Below are positions 23,409-32,916 of a DNA stretch of 64,000 nt, in pieces. The stretch's first letter is position 1; each line of letters begins with the position of its first letter. Origin of the DNA: TMED23 sp964566055 (GTDB lineage Bacteria > Pseudomonadota > Alphaproteobacteria > Rhodospirillales > UBA2165). The notes below the pieces were generated by a model. The model ran no database searches and was not told where the DNA came from. It saw nothing but the letters and a program-made list of their open reading frames with translations. Position numbers and translations under genes: made by a program. The DNA lies in contig CAZMHI010000015.1 in assembly GCA_964566055.1 (NCBI GenBank), positions 12,468 to 76,467 on the forward strand, given 5' to 3'.

Positions 23409-24209
23409 ATGCTCATGTCCCGAGGGATTTCAAAATTTCCTTTTTTTGCTGGCCTGGCTATTATCGCGGGCGCAACGTTTTTTCCCTACCAACCTGCCAA
23501 GGCCGCCCTTAAGGCTGAGGATATTAATGCGCGGGCCGCAAGTTGCCCCGCTTTACCCAATGTTGTCTGGTGGAAAACCACGCATGTTAAGATCGTCAAT
23601 TATGTTGACCGCAAATATGGCGGCAACTGGAATCCCTACATCCAAAAGTGGGAAAATTATAAATTCAAAATGGAGAATATCCTGGAGCGCGATGGCACGG
23701 CGCTGGTAAAATCCCGCAATATTCGGTTGCGCGGAGAACAACTCGCACGTCATATCACGCAAATTGAGCAGCGGATCGTTGTTACCCGGTGCCTGCAGCA
23801 GAAATTTTCCGGTCAAATGGCTCAAAGCGATCCTGGCACCAACCCCAATGTCCACTTTGCCAGTTTAAAACCGAAGTCGCAGATTGGTACCGCTGGAGAA
23901 GACCAGGTGTCTTCGATCAGTGAAGCGAGACTGGAAGTCGAAGTTACGGCCCGCTGTGATGGCGACACACCGACTTTCCAAGTCACTAATTTGGGCCAAA
24001 GATGGCCGCGGCTGGCCGCCATCAGCATTCACCGCACCAAAGGAAATGCGCTGGTTTCCAAGCGCCGCATGAGGCTCGCTAATTCTCAGCAGGCGACGTT
24101 TAAAATCCGCAAGCGCGGCAAAGCGCTTAAAGGCGAAATTGGCATATTTGTTCAGCCATCCTGGGCCAAACGGCCGTTTCGCTACGATACGAAAATCAGG
24201 TGTAGATAA
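23409..24209 (+). CDS. Secreted protein of unknown function
   Basis: ATG at 23409 is preferred because TAAGGAG lies seven bases upstream; GTG at 23406 overlaps it. The 266 residues begin with a signal peptide (about 1-32, ending QPAKA). A Trp-rich segment (SCPALPNVVWWKTTHVKI, GGNWNPYIQKWENYKFKM), a helical middle and a basic C-terminal beta region follow. The mature protein is strongly basic, and Cys residues may pair. I recognise no family. A CtrA-type box lies upstream and a strong terminator follows, so it seems to be a single-gene unit. Confidence 0.65.
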   Translation: MLMSRGISKFPFFAGLAIIAGATFFPYQPAKAALKAEDINARAASCPALPNVVWWKTTHVKIVNYVDRKYGGNWNPYIQKWENYKFKMENILERDGTALVKSRNIRLRGEQLARHITQIEQRIVVTRCLQQKFSGQMAQSDPGTNPNVHFASLKPKSQIGTAGEDQVSSISEARLEVEVTARCDGDTPTFQVTNLGQRWPRLAAISIHRTKGNALVSKRRMRLANSQQATFKIRKRGKALKGEIGIFVQPSWAKRPFRYDTKIRCR

Positions 24210-24292
24210 AGGAATTACTGCGAGCCTGGCAGGCCGCACCGCGCCCGAAAGAGCTTGCTGCCAGTCGGCAGGTTCTTCCAGGGATGGAAGGG

Positions 24293-24326
24293 AGACCCCG
24301 TTGCGTCAGACAGCGGGGTCTTTCTC
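24293..24326 (+). terminator. Rho-independent terminator after the secreted protein gene
   Basis: AGACCCCG and CGGGGTCT form an eight-pair stem (24293-24300 with 24314-24321) followed by TTTCTCC. It lies 84 bases after the rightward gene and three bases before the end of the convergent SDR gene, so it could serve both directions. Confidence 0.75.
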
Positions 24327-24329
24327 CTA

Positions 24330-25091
24330 TTAGGTTTTGCAGAGGCCGTTATCCACCGGACAAACCTGTCCGGTAACCGAATTCGCCAACGCAGACGTCA
24401 GGTAAAGAATTGTGCCCACCATGTCTTTGGGCTCTGTCGGTTCTTTGATTGATTGCGCCATCACCGTCATTTCCAAATATTTATCATACATATCATCAGC
24501 GAGGCCTTGGGAGGCTTCATTGGCGACAAAACCCGGTGCTACAGCGTTGACCGTGATGCCGTGCCCGCCAAGCTCGGTGGCCATGGCACGGGTCATGCCA
24601 ATTACGGCACCTTTCGAGGCGACGTAATGCATCAAACCCGGCGAGCCTCGGAGTGCCGAGCCGGAGGCGATATTAACAACTTTGCCTTTGGCTTCAATCA
24701 GTGCCGGCATCAAATTTCGCACCACCAAATAGGTGCCGCGCACATTGATGTTCATGACTTTGTCCCAAACTTCGAGATCTATTTTATCCATCGGCAACAT
24801 TTTAAGCCCGCCGTAAAGTGCAGCGTTATTGACCAAGGCATCAATTGAGGCGTTGTCGGCCATGATTTCCTTGCAGGCCGCCTCAACTGAGCTAGGGTCG
24901 GCAAGATCGGCGCTATGAGCCGACCAGGAGCCACCAGCGGCAGTTACTTTTTCGCCGGTCTCGCTGAGATCGATAATATCCACACCAATAACGTTAGCGC
25001 CAACTTCGGCAAAGCCAATCGCAATTTCCTGACCGATGCTGCGGCCGGCCCCGGTAACAACAACGTTTTTTCCTGTTAGTCCAATGTCCAT
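24330..25091 (-). CDS. Short-chain dehydrogenase/reductase
   Basis: This is a classical SDR of 253 residues. It has the Rossmann motif VTGAGRSIGQEIA (about 11-23), an NNAA element, a catalytic Ser in ASGSALRG and the YVASK Tyr/Lys pair. It would oxidise or reduce an alcohol or ketone with NAD(P). AGGAG stands seven bases upstream of the ATG. It lies downstream of the alkylsulfatase-like gene on the same strand (63-base gap) and may process the alcohol released by that enzyme, which is an inference from context. Confidence 0.9.
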   Translation of the reverse strand: MDIGLTGKNVVVTGAGRSIGQEIAIGFAEVGANVIGVDIIDLSETGEKVTAAGGSWSAHSADLADPSSVEAACKEIMADNASIDALVNNAALYGGLKMLPMDKIDLEVWDKVMNINVRGTYLVVRNLMPALIEAKGKVVNIASGSALRGSPGLMHYVASKGAVIGMTRAMATELGGHGITVNAVAPGFVANEASQGLADDMYDKYLEMTVMAQSIKEPTEPKDMVGTILYLTSALANSVTGQVCPVDNGLCKT

Positions 25092-25154
25092 TTGAAGTCT
25101 CCTGATCGGAAGTTTGAGTTTAGAAATTTGTGTTTAAATAAATTTGATTGCCAC

Positions 25155-26837
25155 CTAACGAACGGTGATGGCCATTTCCATGCCCGGCTGTTCGAACAGA
25201 GAAATAAATTCTTCGAAATCTTTTTGATCCCCCTCGATTTTTACAGAGCCATCGGCGATGCCATCGCCATAGGTGGTCTGCCCCAGAAAGATTTGGGTCA
25301 GAAACGCGCGCTCCAAATAAAGTGAAATATCCTGCGTTTTTGGGGCTTCCGGATGGAACTGGCAGATGCCGCGGCGGATTTCCAAGGCGCAAGTATCATC
25401 AGTATCCGTGATATTGAACGTCACGGTGCGGTTCAAATCCATGCATTCTTCGGCGGTGAGGCGAACGGTTAGAAGTTTTAAGAGTGATTTAGCCGGAAAA
25501 TTACGCAGCGAATCCGGCCCGCCAAAAGGCATGCCTTTCGGTGCCTTTAACGCGCCTTCCAATTCAAGCGCTGTCGTCAACGCCCAATTGCGCCAGTTGA
25601 TGTTTTTCTGGGCGTAGGCCCATTGGCGCATCGCATCAGCTTTGAGTTGCCGCGCCTCTTGATCAGACGTATCGGCCTTAATGATCCAGGTGGCGATTTC
25701 AGCCGCCCACTGATGATCACCGTCGTTCATTGCAGCTTGAGCCTTGGCCAATATTTGATCTCGGCCACCCATCAATTCGACATAATTTTGCGCCCGTTCT
25801 TTGCGCGGTTTGGGGTCAAGGTTAATGGGGTCACCGTCAAACCAGCCGACATAGCCGCTATAAATAGACGGCACCGAATGCTTATAGCTGCCGTAATATT
25901 CCCCGAGCCAATCATGGTCCGCGAGATGTTTCGGCATGGTGATCTCCGCCATAATTTCCTCCGGCGTATAGCCCTGGTTCATGCGCCGCACCGTTTGATC
26001 ATGTAGAAACTGCATCGAGTCACGATAGGCGGTTAGAACTTCTTCGACTTCGGCGGCTCCTTCAACGGGTGGACCGTGATGGGGGATCAGTGTGTCTGGC
26101 TCCATCCGGCGCAAGCGGTCAATGCCGTCGACCCAGGTCATTGGATCACGAAATGAGGTGCCGAGAAGGGCATACAAATTGGGGAAAGTCTGGCCTTGCA
26201 AGACATCAGCTGAGATCAGGACTTTGCCGTCCGGCAGCCAAACCACGACCTGATCTTCGGTCTCGCTCGGCACATGGATAAGCTCCAGCTTAATACCGCA
26301 AACTTCTATTTCAAGTTTCTCGCTGAAGGTTTTGGTCGGTGCGATAAAGCTACGTCGACCGGGTATGTTGGCGGGACCGCAACCGGTGCTGACATTGCCT
26401 TCATCATTCAACGGCAACTGAAAGCCAAACGTATACATGGCGCGCCGGGCGAGGACTGGCGCCAGCACACCGCTATCCCGAACCAGCGACGGCACCAAAT
26501 CATCTAGAGCAATAATCTCAACTTTGCCGGCCTCTACATCTGCTTCATCGACGAAGGCTCTGACGCCACTGATATGATCCGGATGCACATGGGTATAGAT
26601 GATGGCCTTGATCGGCTTGTCCGTAATTTTCTTAAAGGCTTCGACGACCGGTTCGGCAAACTCAATGGTTGGTAGTGTGTCGACCAGGATGACGCCATCA
26701 TCACCTTCGATCATCGTCGCATTTGAAGGTGAATAGGCATAAGCCGTGTGAATATTGCCGTTCAGCGTAATTATCTGCTGCTCCATCTTGGCATCATGGG
26801 CTTTGAGATCAGGGTGGACCGTATAGGGAGTACACAT
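25155..26837 (-). CDS. Alkylsulfatase-like metallo-beta-lactamase-fold hydrolase
   Basis: The 560 residues comprise an MBL-fold domain (about 20-280) with the metal motif THVHPDH. An alkylsulfatase dimerisation-like helical region (about 290-430) and an SCP2-like C-terminal domain (about 440-560) follow, the order of SdsA1-type alkyl sulfatases. The second metal-site region (SADVLQGQTFPN) differs from the canonical Glu-containing motif, so substrate preference may differ. AAGGA precedes the ATG. No signal peptide is evident. It is divergent from a LysR regulator with a clear operator between them and is followed by an SDR. Confidence 0.8.
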   Translation of the reverse strand: MCTPYTVHPDLKAHDAKMEQQIITLNGNIHTAYAYSPSNATMIEGDDGVILVDTLPTIEFAEPVVEAFKKITDKPIKAIIYTHVHPDHISGVRAFVDEADVEAGKVEIIALDDLVPSLVRDSGVLAPVLARRAMYTFGFQLPLNDEGNVSTGCGPANIPGRRSFIAPTKTFSEKLEIEVCGIKLELIHVPSETEDQVVVWLPDGKVLISADVLQGQTFPNLYALLGTSFRDPMTWVDGIDRLRRMEPDTLIPHHGPPVEGAAEVEEVLTAYRDSMQFLHDQTVRRMNQGYTPEEIMAEITMPKHLADHDWLGEYYGSYKHSVPSIYSGYVGWFDGDPINLDPKPRKERAQNYVELMGGRDQILAKAQAAMNDGDHQWAAEIATWIIKADTSDQEARQLKADAMRQWAYAQKNINWRNWALTTALELEGALKAPKGMPFGGPDSLRNFPAKSLLKLLTVRLTAEECMDLNRTVTFNITDTDDTCALEIRRGICQFHPEAPKTQDISLYLERAFLTQIFLGQTTYGDGIADGSVKIEGDQKDFEEFISLFEQPGMEMAITVR

Positions 26838-26898
26838 GGCGTTGTCCTTCGCACCTCTATTACTGCTATGAATTGACGTTATTATCGGCTATCTATTA

Positions 26899-26913
26899 AT
26901 TAGATCAACTAAT
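26899..26913. promoter_or_regulatory. LysR-type operator between hydrolase and regulator
   Basis: ATTAG-ATCAA-CTAAT is a perfect interrupted palindrome that contains the T-N11-A core of LysR-family sites. It lies 18 bases before the lysR start and 62 bases before the hydrolase start, the usual position for a divergent autoregulated pair. Confidence 0.65.
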
Positions 26914-26930
26914 GAAAACTAATTATATTC

Positions 26931-27827
26931 ATGAATAAAATAGATTATTTAGATATTGATGGGCGGCTGCTGAGGTTGTTTCTTACCGTCTTTGAAGAGG
27001 GCTCGGTGACCAAGGCGGCAGAACGTCTGGATGTTACTCAATCCGCCGTCAGCCATGGGCTTGAGAAATTGCGGGAGATACTGGGAGATGCGCTATTTGT
27101 CAGAGCCGGGCGAGGCATAACTCCGACCCATGGCGCCCAGGAAATAGTCGAAGACGTGCGGGAGGTTTTACGCGCGATGCGCGCCTTGTCAGAACAACGA
27201 AGCTTCGATCTCAAAAATGTTTCAGGGCAGTTCGCCATCGGCGCCAATGATGTTCAATGGGGCCTTTTGCTGCGTGAAGTCTACGATCACGTCGAAAGCC
27301 AAGCGCCCAGGCTTGATCTTAGAATAATTTATTCCGGCATTGATGCAGCTCATCTGCTCAGGAGTGAACAATGTGAGCTGGTCATCACGCCGCTGGTGCC
27401 GGAGGGTAGCGAATTTAAGCAGCAGAAACTCTATGAAGACAATTTTGTTTGCTTTTACGACAGCTCGGTTACAACAGCGCCCAAAACCCTGGATGATTAC
27501 CTGACTCGCCGCCATGCCCGCATTGTTTTCTCGACGGTCGAGATCAATCCGATTGATCAAATATTGGCGCGCCAGGGAAAACACCGGCGGGTGGCGTTGC
27601 AGGTGCCGAATTTTACCGGTCTGCCGGAATTGATGACGGGAACTGACTTGATTGCCGTGCTGCCCTCGGCGCTAAAGAAATCCATCATGCGGGACTTTTC
27701 AATGGCGCCGTCACCGGTAGCGGTCGGACGCCTGACTTTTTACCAGATTTGGCATCAGCGCGACGATGACCGCGCGCTCCACCAATGGATGCGCAAACTC
27801 CTGCGCGAAATCGCCCGCAATATTTAG
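26931..27827 (+). CDS. LysR-family transcriptional regulator
   Basis: The 298 residues have a winged helix-turn-helix at about 10-70 (GSVTKAAERLDVTQSAVSHG) and a periplasmic-binding-like effector domain (about 95-298). It diverges from the alkylsulfatase-like gene and probably controls it through the palindrome at 26899. The effector is not known. Its end lies ten bases from the end of the convergent pyruvate carboxylase gene. Confidence 0.92.
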   Translation: MNKIDYLDIDGRLLRLFLTVFEEGSVTKAAERLDVTQSAVSHGLEKLREILGDALFVRAGRGITPTHGAQEIVEDVREVLRAMRALSEQRSFDLKNVSGQFAIGANDVQWGLLLREVYDHVESQAPRLDLRIIYSGIDAAHLLRSEQCELVITPLVPEGSEFKQQKLYEDNFVCFYDSSVTTAPKTLDDYLTRRHARIVFSTVEINPIDQILARQGKHRRVALQVPNFTGLPELMTGTDLIAVLPSALKKSIMRDFSMAPSPVAVGRLTFYQIWHQRDDDRALHQWMRKLLREIARNI

Positions 27828-27836
27828 GAGTTCAAC

Positions 27837-30800
27837 CTAGTCTTCGAAAACCACCAGCAAATCCTTAGCGCCGATCTGCATACCTACCGAGGCGACGACT
27901 TCGCCGATGACACCATCACGCTCAGCATTGACCGCTGTTTCCATTTTCATCGCTTCAATCGACAGCAAGGTGTCGCCTTGCAGGACTTTTTGGCCGGCTT
28001 CGATAACGACGCTGGAGATCAGCCCAGGCATCGGGGCGCCAACATGGGTCGGGTTGCCAGCATCGGCAAGGCGATTGGTTGGCCGACTTGATTCTTGGGA
28101 GGCATCATCAATCTTGAGTGAACGCGGCTGGCCGTTAAGCTCAAAAAACACCACCCGTGAGCCGTCGTCATTGGCTTCACCCAAGGCTAAAAAGCGCACG
28201 ATCAGGGTCTTGCCGCGCTCCATCTCAATGGCGATCTCATCTCCGGCTTCCATGCCGTAGAAATAGGCAGCGGTAGGGATCTTGCTGACATCACCGAACT
28301 CTTCAAGATGGCTGGCATAGTCGGTAAAGACTTGCGGATACATTAAATACGATGCCAGTTCCTGATCGGTGATGTCCCGGCCGACGGTTTCCGCAACTTG
28401 GATTTTTGTCGAGTCTAAATCGATGTCCTCCATGATCGAACCAGGGCGCACGGTGATCGGTTCCTCACCTTTGAGGATTTTCTTTTGCAGTTCCGCCGGG
28501 AAGCCGCCATAGGGCTGACCGAGCTCACCTTTAAAGAACTGGATAACCGATTCCGGGAAAGCGATTTCTTTATCCGGGTTCAGCACATCTTCCGCAGAAA
28601 TATCAGAGGTGATCATAAGTAGCGTCAGATCGCCGACGACTTTGGAAGAGGGCGTTACTTTGATAACATCGCCGAACATCTCATTGACTTTGGCATAGGT
28701 GTTGGCGACTTCCGGCCAACGCCGGTCAATGCCCATGGAGCGCGCCTGCTGGCGTAGATTTGTGTATTGGCCACCGGGAATCTCGTGGCTGTAGACATCC
28801 GAAGCCCCGGAGCGGAAATCAGCTTCAAAGCTCGAATAGAGCGTGCGCACATGCTCCCAATAAGTCGAGACATTACGCAGGGCTTCAGTATCAAGACCGG
28901 TATCGCGCGGCGAGTTCTTGAGCGCATCGACAATCGCCCCGAGATTGGGCTGCGAAGTCAGGCCACTCATGGAATCAATCGCGGCATCAACCGCATCGGC
29001 TCCCGCCTCAACAGCAGCGAGCACGCTGGCGGCAGAAATACCGCTGGTGTCATGGGTATGGAAATGGATCGGCAGGCCGGTTTCTTCTTTTAGCGCTTTA
29101 ACAAGAATTCGCGCGGCATCCGGTTTACAGAGGCCCGCCATGTCTTTAATGCCGAGAATATGAGCGCCGGCGTCCTTCAGTTCTGCCGCTAAATCAACGT
29201 AATATTTTAGATCATATTTGGTCCGGTTTGGATCGGTGATATCGCCGGTGTAGCAAATTGCCGCCTCACAGAGCCGGTCGGTTTCCCGCACCGCCTCAAT
29301 CGCCACCCGCATGTTCTCTACCCAATTGAGCGCATCGAAGACGCGGAACAAATCCATGCCGCCATCGGCGCATTCTTTGACAAAGAAACGCACGACGTTG
29401 TCAGGATAATTGGCATAGCCGACGCCATTGGCCGAGCGCAACAGCATCTGGGTCAGCAAATTTGGCATAGCTTCCCGGAGGTCAGCCAAACGCTCCCAGG
29501 GGCACTCGTTCAGGAACCGCATGGCGACATCGAAGGTCGCGCCACCCCAGCATTCCATTGAGAACATCTCCGGCAACAGATGCGCATAGGTTGGGGCGAT
29601 ATCGACGAGGTCTTTGGTGCGCACGCGGGTTGCAAGCAAGGACTGATGCGCATCCCGCATGGTCGTGTCGGTAATCAACACGCGCTCCTGGTCGAGCATC
29701 CACTGAGCAAAATTATCTGGGCCCAATTCATCCAGCTTTTGCTTGGAGCCGGGTTGAACTTCAGCGCTGCCGAATTTCTGCGCGTGGGGAACCGTGGCGT
29801 GCGCCGGCAACGTATGCCCTTTAACTTCCGGATTGCCATTAACGATGACATTGCCGACAAAGTTCAGCAGACGGGAGGCGCGGTCGCGGCGTTCCGGAAA
29901 TTCGAACAGCTCCGGCGTATCGTCAATAAAATTGGTGGTGTATTCAGCTGCCAGAAACTTCGGATGATTGATCAGGCTTTCGAGGAAGCGCAAATTGGTG
30001 GTAACGCCCCGGATGCGAAACTCACGCAGCGCCCGGTCCATCCGGTTGGTGGCGCTGATTTCATCGGCAGCCCAGCTCGTCACTTTGACCAGCAGAGAGT
30101 CGTAATAGCGTGTGATTAAAGCACCGGTAAAAGCAGTTCCCGCATCAAGCCGCACACCCAGTCCAGCTGCACTGCGATAGGCGGTCAAGCGGCCATAATC
30201 CGGTGTGAAACTGTTCTCCGGGTCCTCTGTCGTCACCCGGCATTGGATGGCATGGCCATAAAGGCGGATGTCCTCCTGTACCGGGATGCCACTTGATTGG
30301 AGATCACCAATTTTACCGCCACTGGCAATGCGGATTTGCGCCTGCACCAGATCAATACCTGTGACCCCCTCGGTGACTGTATGCTCGACCTGGATGCGAG
30401 GATTAACTTCGATGAAATAAATTTCGCCGGTATCGGCGTCTTCCAGAAATTCCACCGTGCCTGCACATTGATAGTTGGCGGTCTTGGCAATCTTAATACC
30501 TTGTTGGCAGAGAAACTCACGTGCCTCATCATCCAGGAAAACCGCCGGTGCACGCTCAACGACTTTTTGGTGGCGGCGCTGTACTGAACAATCACGTTCG
30601 AACAAATGCACAATATTTCCGTACAGATCGCCCATCACCTGAACTTCGACATGGCGGGCATTGCGCACCAGCTTTTCGAGATAGACCTGGCCATTACCGA
30701 AAGCCGCTGCCGCTTCCCGGCTCGCTTGTTCAACCAGACTTATAAGGTCTTCGGCGGTTTCGATCACCCGCATGCCACGGCCACCGCCACCCCAGGTTGC

Positions 30801-31304
30801 TTTACACATTACCGGAAAGCCAATCTCATCAGCGAGTTTTTTAATCTCGGCTTCGCCTTCGGGTAAATCAGGCAGGGGATCGGTCGCCGGCATCACCGGC
30901 ACGCCGGCTTCGAGAGCTAATTTCCTGGCTGCCACTTTACTGCCGAGGCTGCGCATGGTGTCGCCGGTCGGGCCGACGAAAATCATACCGGCGGCGACTA
31001 CCGCATCGGCAAAATCAGGATTTTCGGATAAAAAGCCATAACCCGGGTGGATGGCGTCAACATCGGCTTCGAGGGCAATGCGGATAATATCTTCAATATC
31101 GAGATAGGCCTCAATCGGGCCTTTGCCTTCGCCGACCAGGTAGCCTTCATCCGCTTTATAGCGATGCAGCGCGAAACGGTCTTCCCGGGAATAAATGGCC
31201 ACCGTTGAAATGCCAAGCTCGGTCGCCGCCCGCATAATACGGATGGCTATTTCACTGCGATTAGCGACGAGGATTTTGTGAATTTGGCGCTCAGATTTAG
31301 GCAC
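27837..31304 (-). CDS. pyc: Pyruvate carboxylase
   Basis: This enzyme makes oxaloacetate from pyruvate and bicarbonate with ATP, refilling the citric acid cycle. The 1155 residues contain the biotin carboxylase domain (about 8-460, with KATWGGGGRGMR and EVNPRIQVEHTVTE). The carboxyltransferase domain (about 540-820, with DTTMRDAHQSLLATR and HFHTHDTSGI), a linking domain, and a biotin carrier domain follow, with the biotinylated Lys in EAMKMET near the C-terminus. The start is GTG at 31304 with AGGAG ten bases upstream. Length and domain order are those of the single-chain enzyme. It appears as a single-gene unit. Confidence 0.97.
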   Translation of the reverse strand: MPKSERQIHKILVANRSEIAIRIMRAATELGISTVAIYSREDRFALHRYKADEGYLVGEGKGPIEAYLDIEDIIRIALEADVDAIHPGYGFLSENPDFADAVVAAGMIFVGPTGDTMRSLGSKVAARKLALEAGVPVMPATDPLPDLPEGEAEIKKLADEIGFPVMCKATWGGGGRGMRVIETAEDLISLVEQASREAAAAFGNGQVYLEKLVRNARHVEVQVMGDLYGNIVHLFERDCSVQRRHQKVVERAPAVFLDDEAREFLCQQGIKIAKTANYQCAGTVEFLEDADTGEIYFIEVNPRIQVEHTVTEGVTGIDLVQAQIRIASGGKIGDLQSSGIPVQEDIRLYGHAIQCRVTTEDPENSFTPDYGRLTAYRSAAGLGVRLDAGTAFTGALITRYYDSLLVKVTSWAADEISATNRMDRALREFRIRGVTTNLRFLESLINHPKFLAAEYTTNFIDDTPELFEFPERRDRASRLLNFVGNVIVNGNPEVKGHTLPAHATVPHAQKFGSAEVQPGSKQKLDELGPDNFAQWMLDQERVLITDTTMRDAHQSLLATRVRTKDLVDIAPTYAHLLPEMFSMECWGGATFDVAMRFLNECPWERLADLREAMPNLLTQMLLRSANGVGYANYPDNVVRFFVKECADGGMDLFRVFDALNWVENMRVAIEAVRETDRLCEAAICYTGDITDPNRTKYDLKYYVDLAAELKDAGAHILGIKDMAGLCKPDAARILVKALKEETGLPIHFHTHDTSGISAASVLAAVEAGADAVDAAIDSMSGLTSQPNLGAIVDALKNSPRDTGLDTEALRNVSTYWEHVRTLYSSFEADFRSGASDVYSHEIPGGQYTNLRQQARSMGIDRRWPEVANTYAKVNEMFGDVIKVTPSSKVVGDLTLLMITSDISAEDVLNPDKEIAFPESVIQFFKGELGQPYGGFPAELQKKILKGEEPITVRPGSIMEDIDLDSTKIQVAETVGRDITDQELASYLMYPQVFTDYASHLEEFGDVSKIPTAAYFYGMEAGDEIAIEMERGKTLIVRFLALGEANDDGSRVVFFELNGQPRSLKIDDASQESSRPTNRLADAGNPTHVGAPMPGLISSVVIEAGQKVLQGDTLLSIEAMKMETAVNAERDGVIGEVVASVGMQIGAKDLLVVFED

Positions 31305-31421
31305 GTTCGATTGGCTCCTGATGGTACTTTATTGATATTTTATTGTTGGCGGCGTTTTAGCACGCCATTGCCCATCAAGCCATTGGATTCTTTGGGGAAA
31401 GATTGAATTCTTAATTAACCA

Positions 31422-32816
31422 CTACCGCCGCCGATGCCGTCTGTGGTGTTTACGCCAGCGAGCCTTGTGGGTGCGGATAATGCGGGTTTTTTGAGCGCGT
31501 GGCCTTGAATTGGCCAATATCCGCAATGTCGCCGACAAAATCTGCGGCAGCAATTGCGGCTGAGGTGAGGGCAGGGAGCGCGTCACCACTTGCTGCGGCT
31601 GAGGCGCCGGAAAATTCGCCATTTGAACAGATGCACCGGGTGGATCAACCACATCGACGATGATTTGACTACCCTCGACAAAATCATGGACGTAGCGGTC
31701 GGCAGGAATGTCGAGTGTGAGGATGGTCTCACCGCTAATTTGATGACTTCGGGCATCGATGACATTACGGAGCTTTTGACCGGCAAGGGGCTGAATTTCC
31801 AACTTAGCTTGAGCATCGAAGATGATACGGGTCTGATGGTCTTGCCGGTCGATGGCGTAGGCGACATTTTGCGGCCAGTCAAAAATAATCCGCTCGAACG
31901 AGCCATGATCAGATGTCCAGATATCTACTGGTTCGCGGGTGACAAACTGATTTGGTGTTGGAGGCGTAACTCGGAAAACGAAACCGGTCTTGCTAGACTT
32001 TTCCGATTGCAGACTGCCGGAACGTGGAGTTTGCCGGTCCTGTGTCATCTGGGCATAACGGGAGCTCATAAAGCCGCCCAATTCAAGTGTTGTCAGGAGC
32101 TGGTCATTGTTGGTGTCGGCTTTCTCCTGGCCTTGTAAGGCGCGCAGAAATAAGCGCCTAAAAGCACCGTCATCAGCAACTTTTTGATTTGCTGTGCCCG
32201 CCGTCAGGAAATGATGCGCAGGTTGGCGGCGGGGCGTTACAGAAATTCCGCGAGAAGCATTAAACACGGCCCCGCCAAAACAGGAATCAAATACCGTATA
32301 GCTGTGCCTGGCCTGAGCAAGCCGGACAAATTCGCCAAACCGCCGCATGTTGAGGGCTTTAAATTTAAATGCATAGGGCCGGGCGCTCGGCAGCGGCGCA
32401 TCCGCTGGCACGAGATAGCCCTCACCAGAAATTGTGTGCCCATGCCCGGCATACCAGACAAATAAACGTGTCTCCGGGTCGGTGCCTTTGCTGGCATAGA
32501 ATTGTTCGAAAATATTCCTAAGCTCACGCGCCTTGGGGTTTTTGTGCAGCGTAACTTCAAAGCCGCGCCGTGCCATTTCGGCGGCTATCAATTCCGCATC
32601 TTTGACGGCATTGCGGAGCCGGGGCCAGCCATCGGTATAGTTATCTATGCCAATCACCAAAGCGTGGGAAGAGGTGTAGTGCGGCTGGGAGATTGGTGGC
32701 GCAGTATCGGTATGTTTAATGACCGCTATGCCGCGATCCCAGGCGCTGCCCGGCGAAGTGATCAACGTCAGTGAGCCAAGAAAGAGCCATAATCCGAAAA
32801 GTCTGCGTGCGAGCAT
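31422..32816 (-). CDS. Secreted caspase-fold (peptidase C14-like) protein with AMIN-like domain
   Basis: The 464 residues start with a signal peptide (about 1-25). A caspase/metacaspase-type p20 domain (about 50-190) follows with the dyad H125 in WYAGHGH and C179 in FDSCFGG. After an EF-like NNDQLLTTLELGGF segment there is a beta-domain (about 300-393) with FERIIFDWPQNVAY and a GSQIIVDVVDPPG end, and a Pro/Gln- and then Arg/His-rich tail. The beta-domain closely resembles three domains of the flagellar TPR protein at 7267-10740. A role in periplasmic proteolysis or signalling is plausible but unproven. AGGAG precedes the ATG. Confidence 0.8.
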   Translation of the reverse strand: MLARRLFGLWLFLGSLTLITSPGSAWDRGIAVIKHTDTAPPISQPHYTSSHALVIGIDNYTDGWPRLRNAVKDAELIAAEMARRGFEVTLHKNPKARELRNIFEQFYASKGTDPETRLFVWYAGHGHTISGEGYLVPADAPLPSARPYAFKFKALNMRRFGEFVRLAQARHSYTVFDSCFGGAVFNASRGISVTPRRQPAHHFLTAGTANQKVADDGAFRRLFLRALQGQEKADTNNDQLLTTLELGGFMSSRYAQMTQDRQTPRSGSLQSEKSSKTGFVFRVTPPTPNQFVTREPVDIWTSDHGSFERIIFDWPQNVAYAIDRQDHQTRIIFDAQAKLEIQPLAGQKLRNVIDARSHQISGETILTLDIPADRYVHDFVEGSQIIVDVVDPPGASVQMANFPAPQPQQVVTRSLPSPQPQLLPQILSATLRILANSRPRAQKTRIIRTHKARWRKHHRRHRRR

Positions 32817-32916
32817 ACCCTGTCTCCTAAATACGGATGTATCTCCGGCAATTTAGGGTATAACGGTGTGAGGGGCCGATTCCGGCGTTTAAATAAAATT
32901 ATTAGGGGGATCTAAG

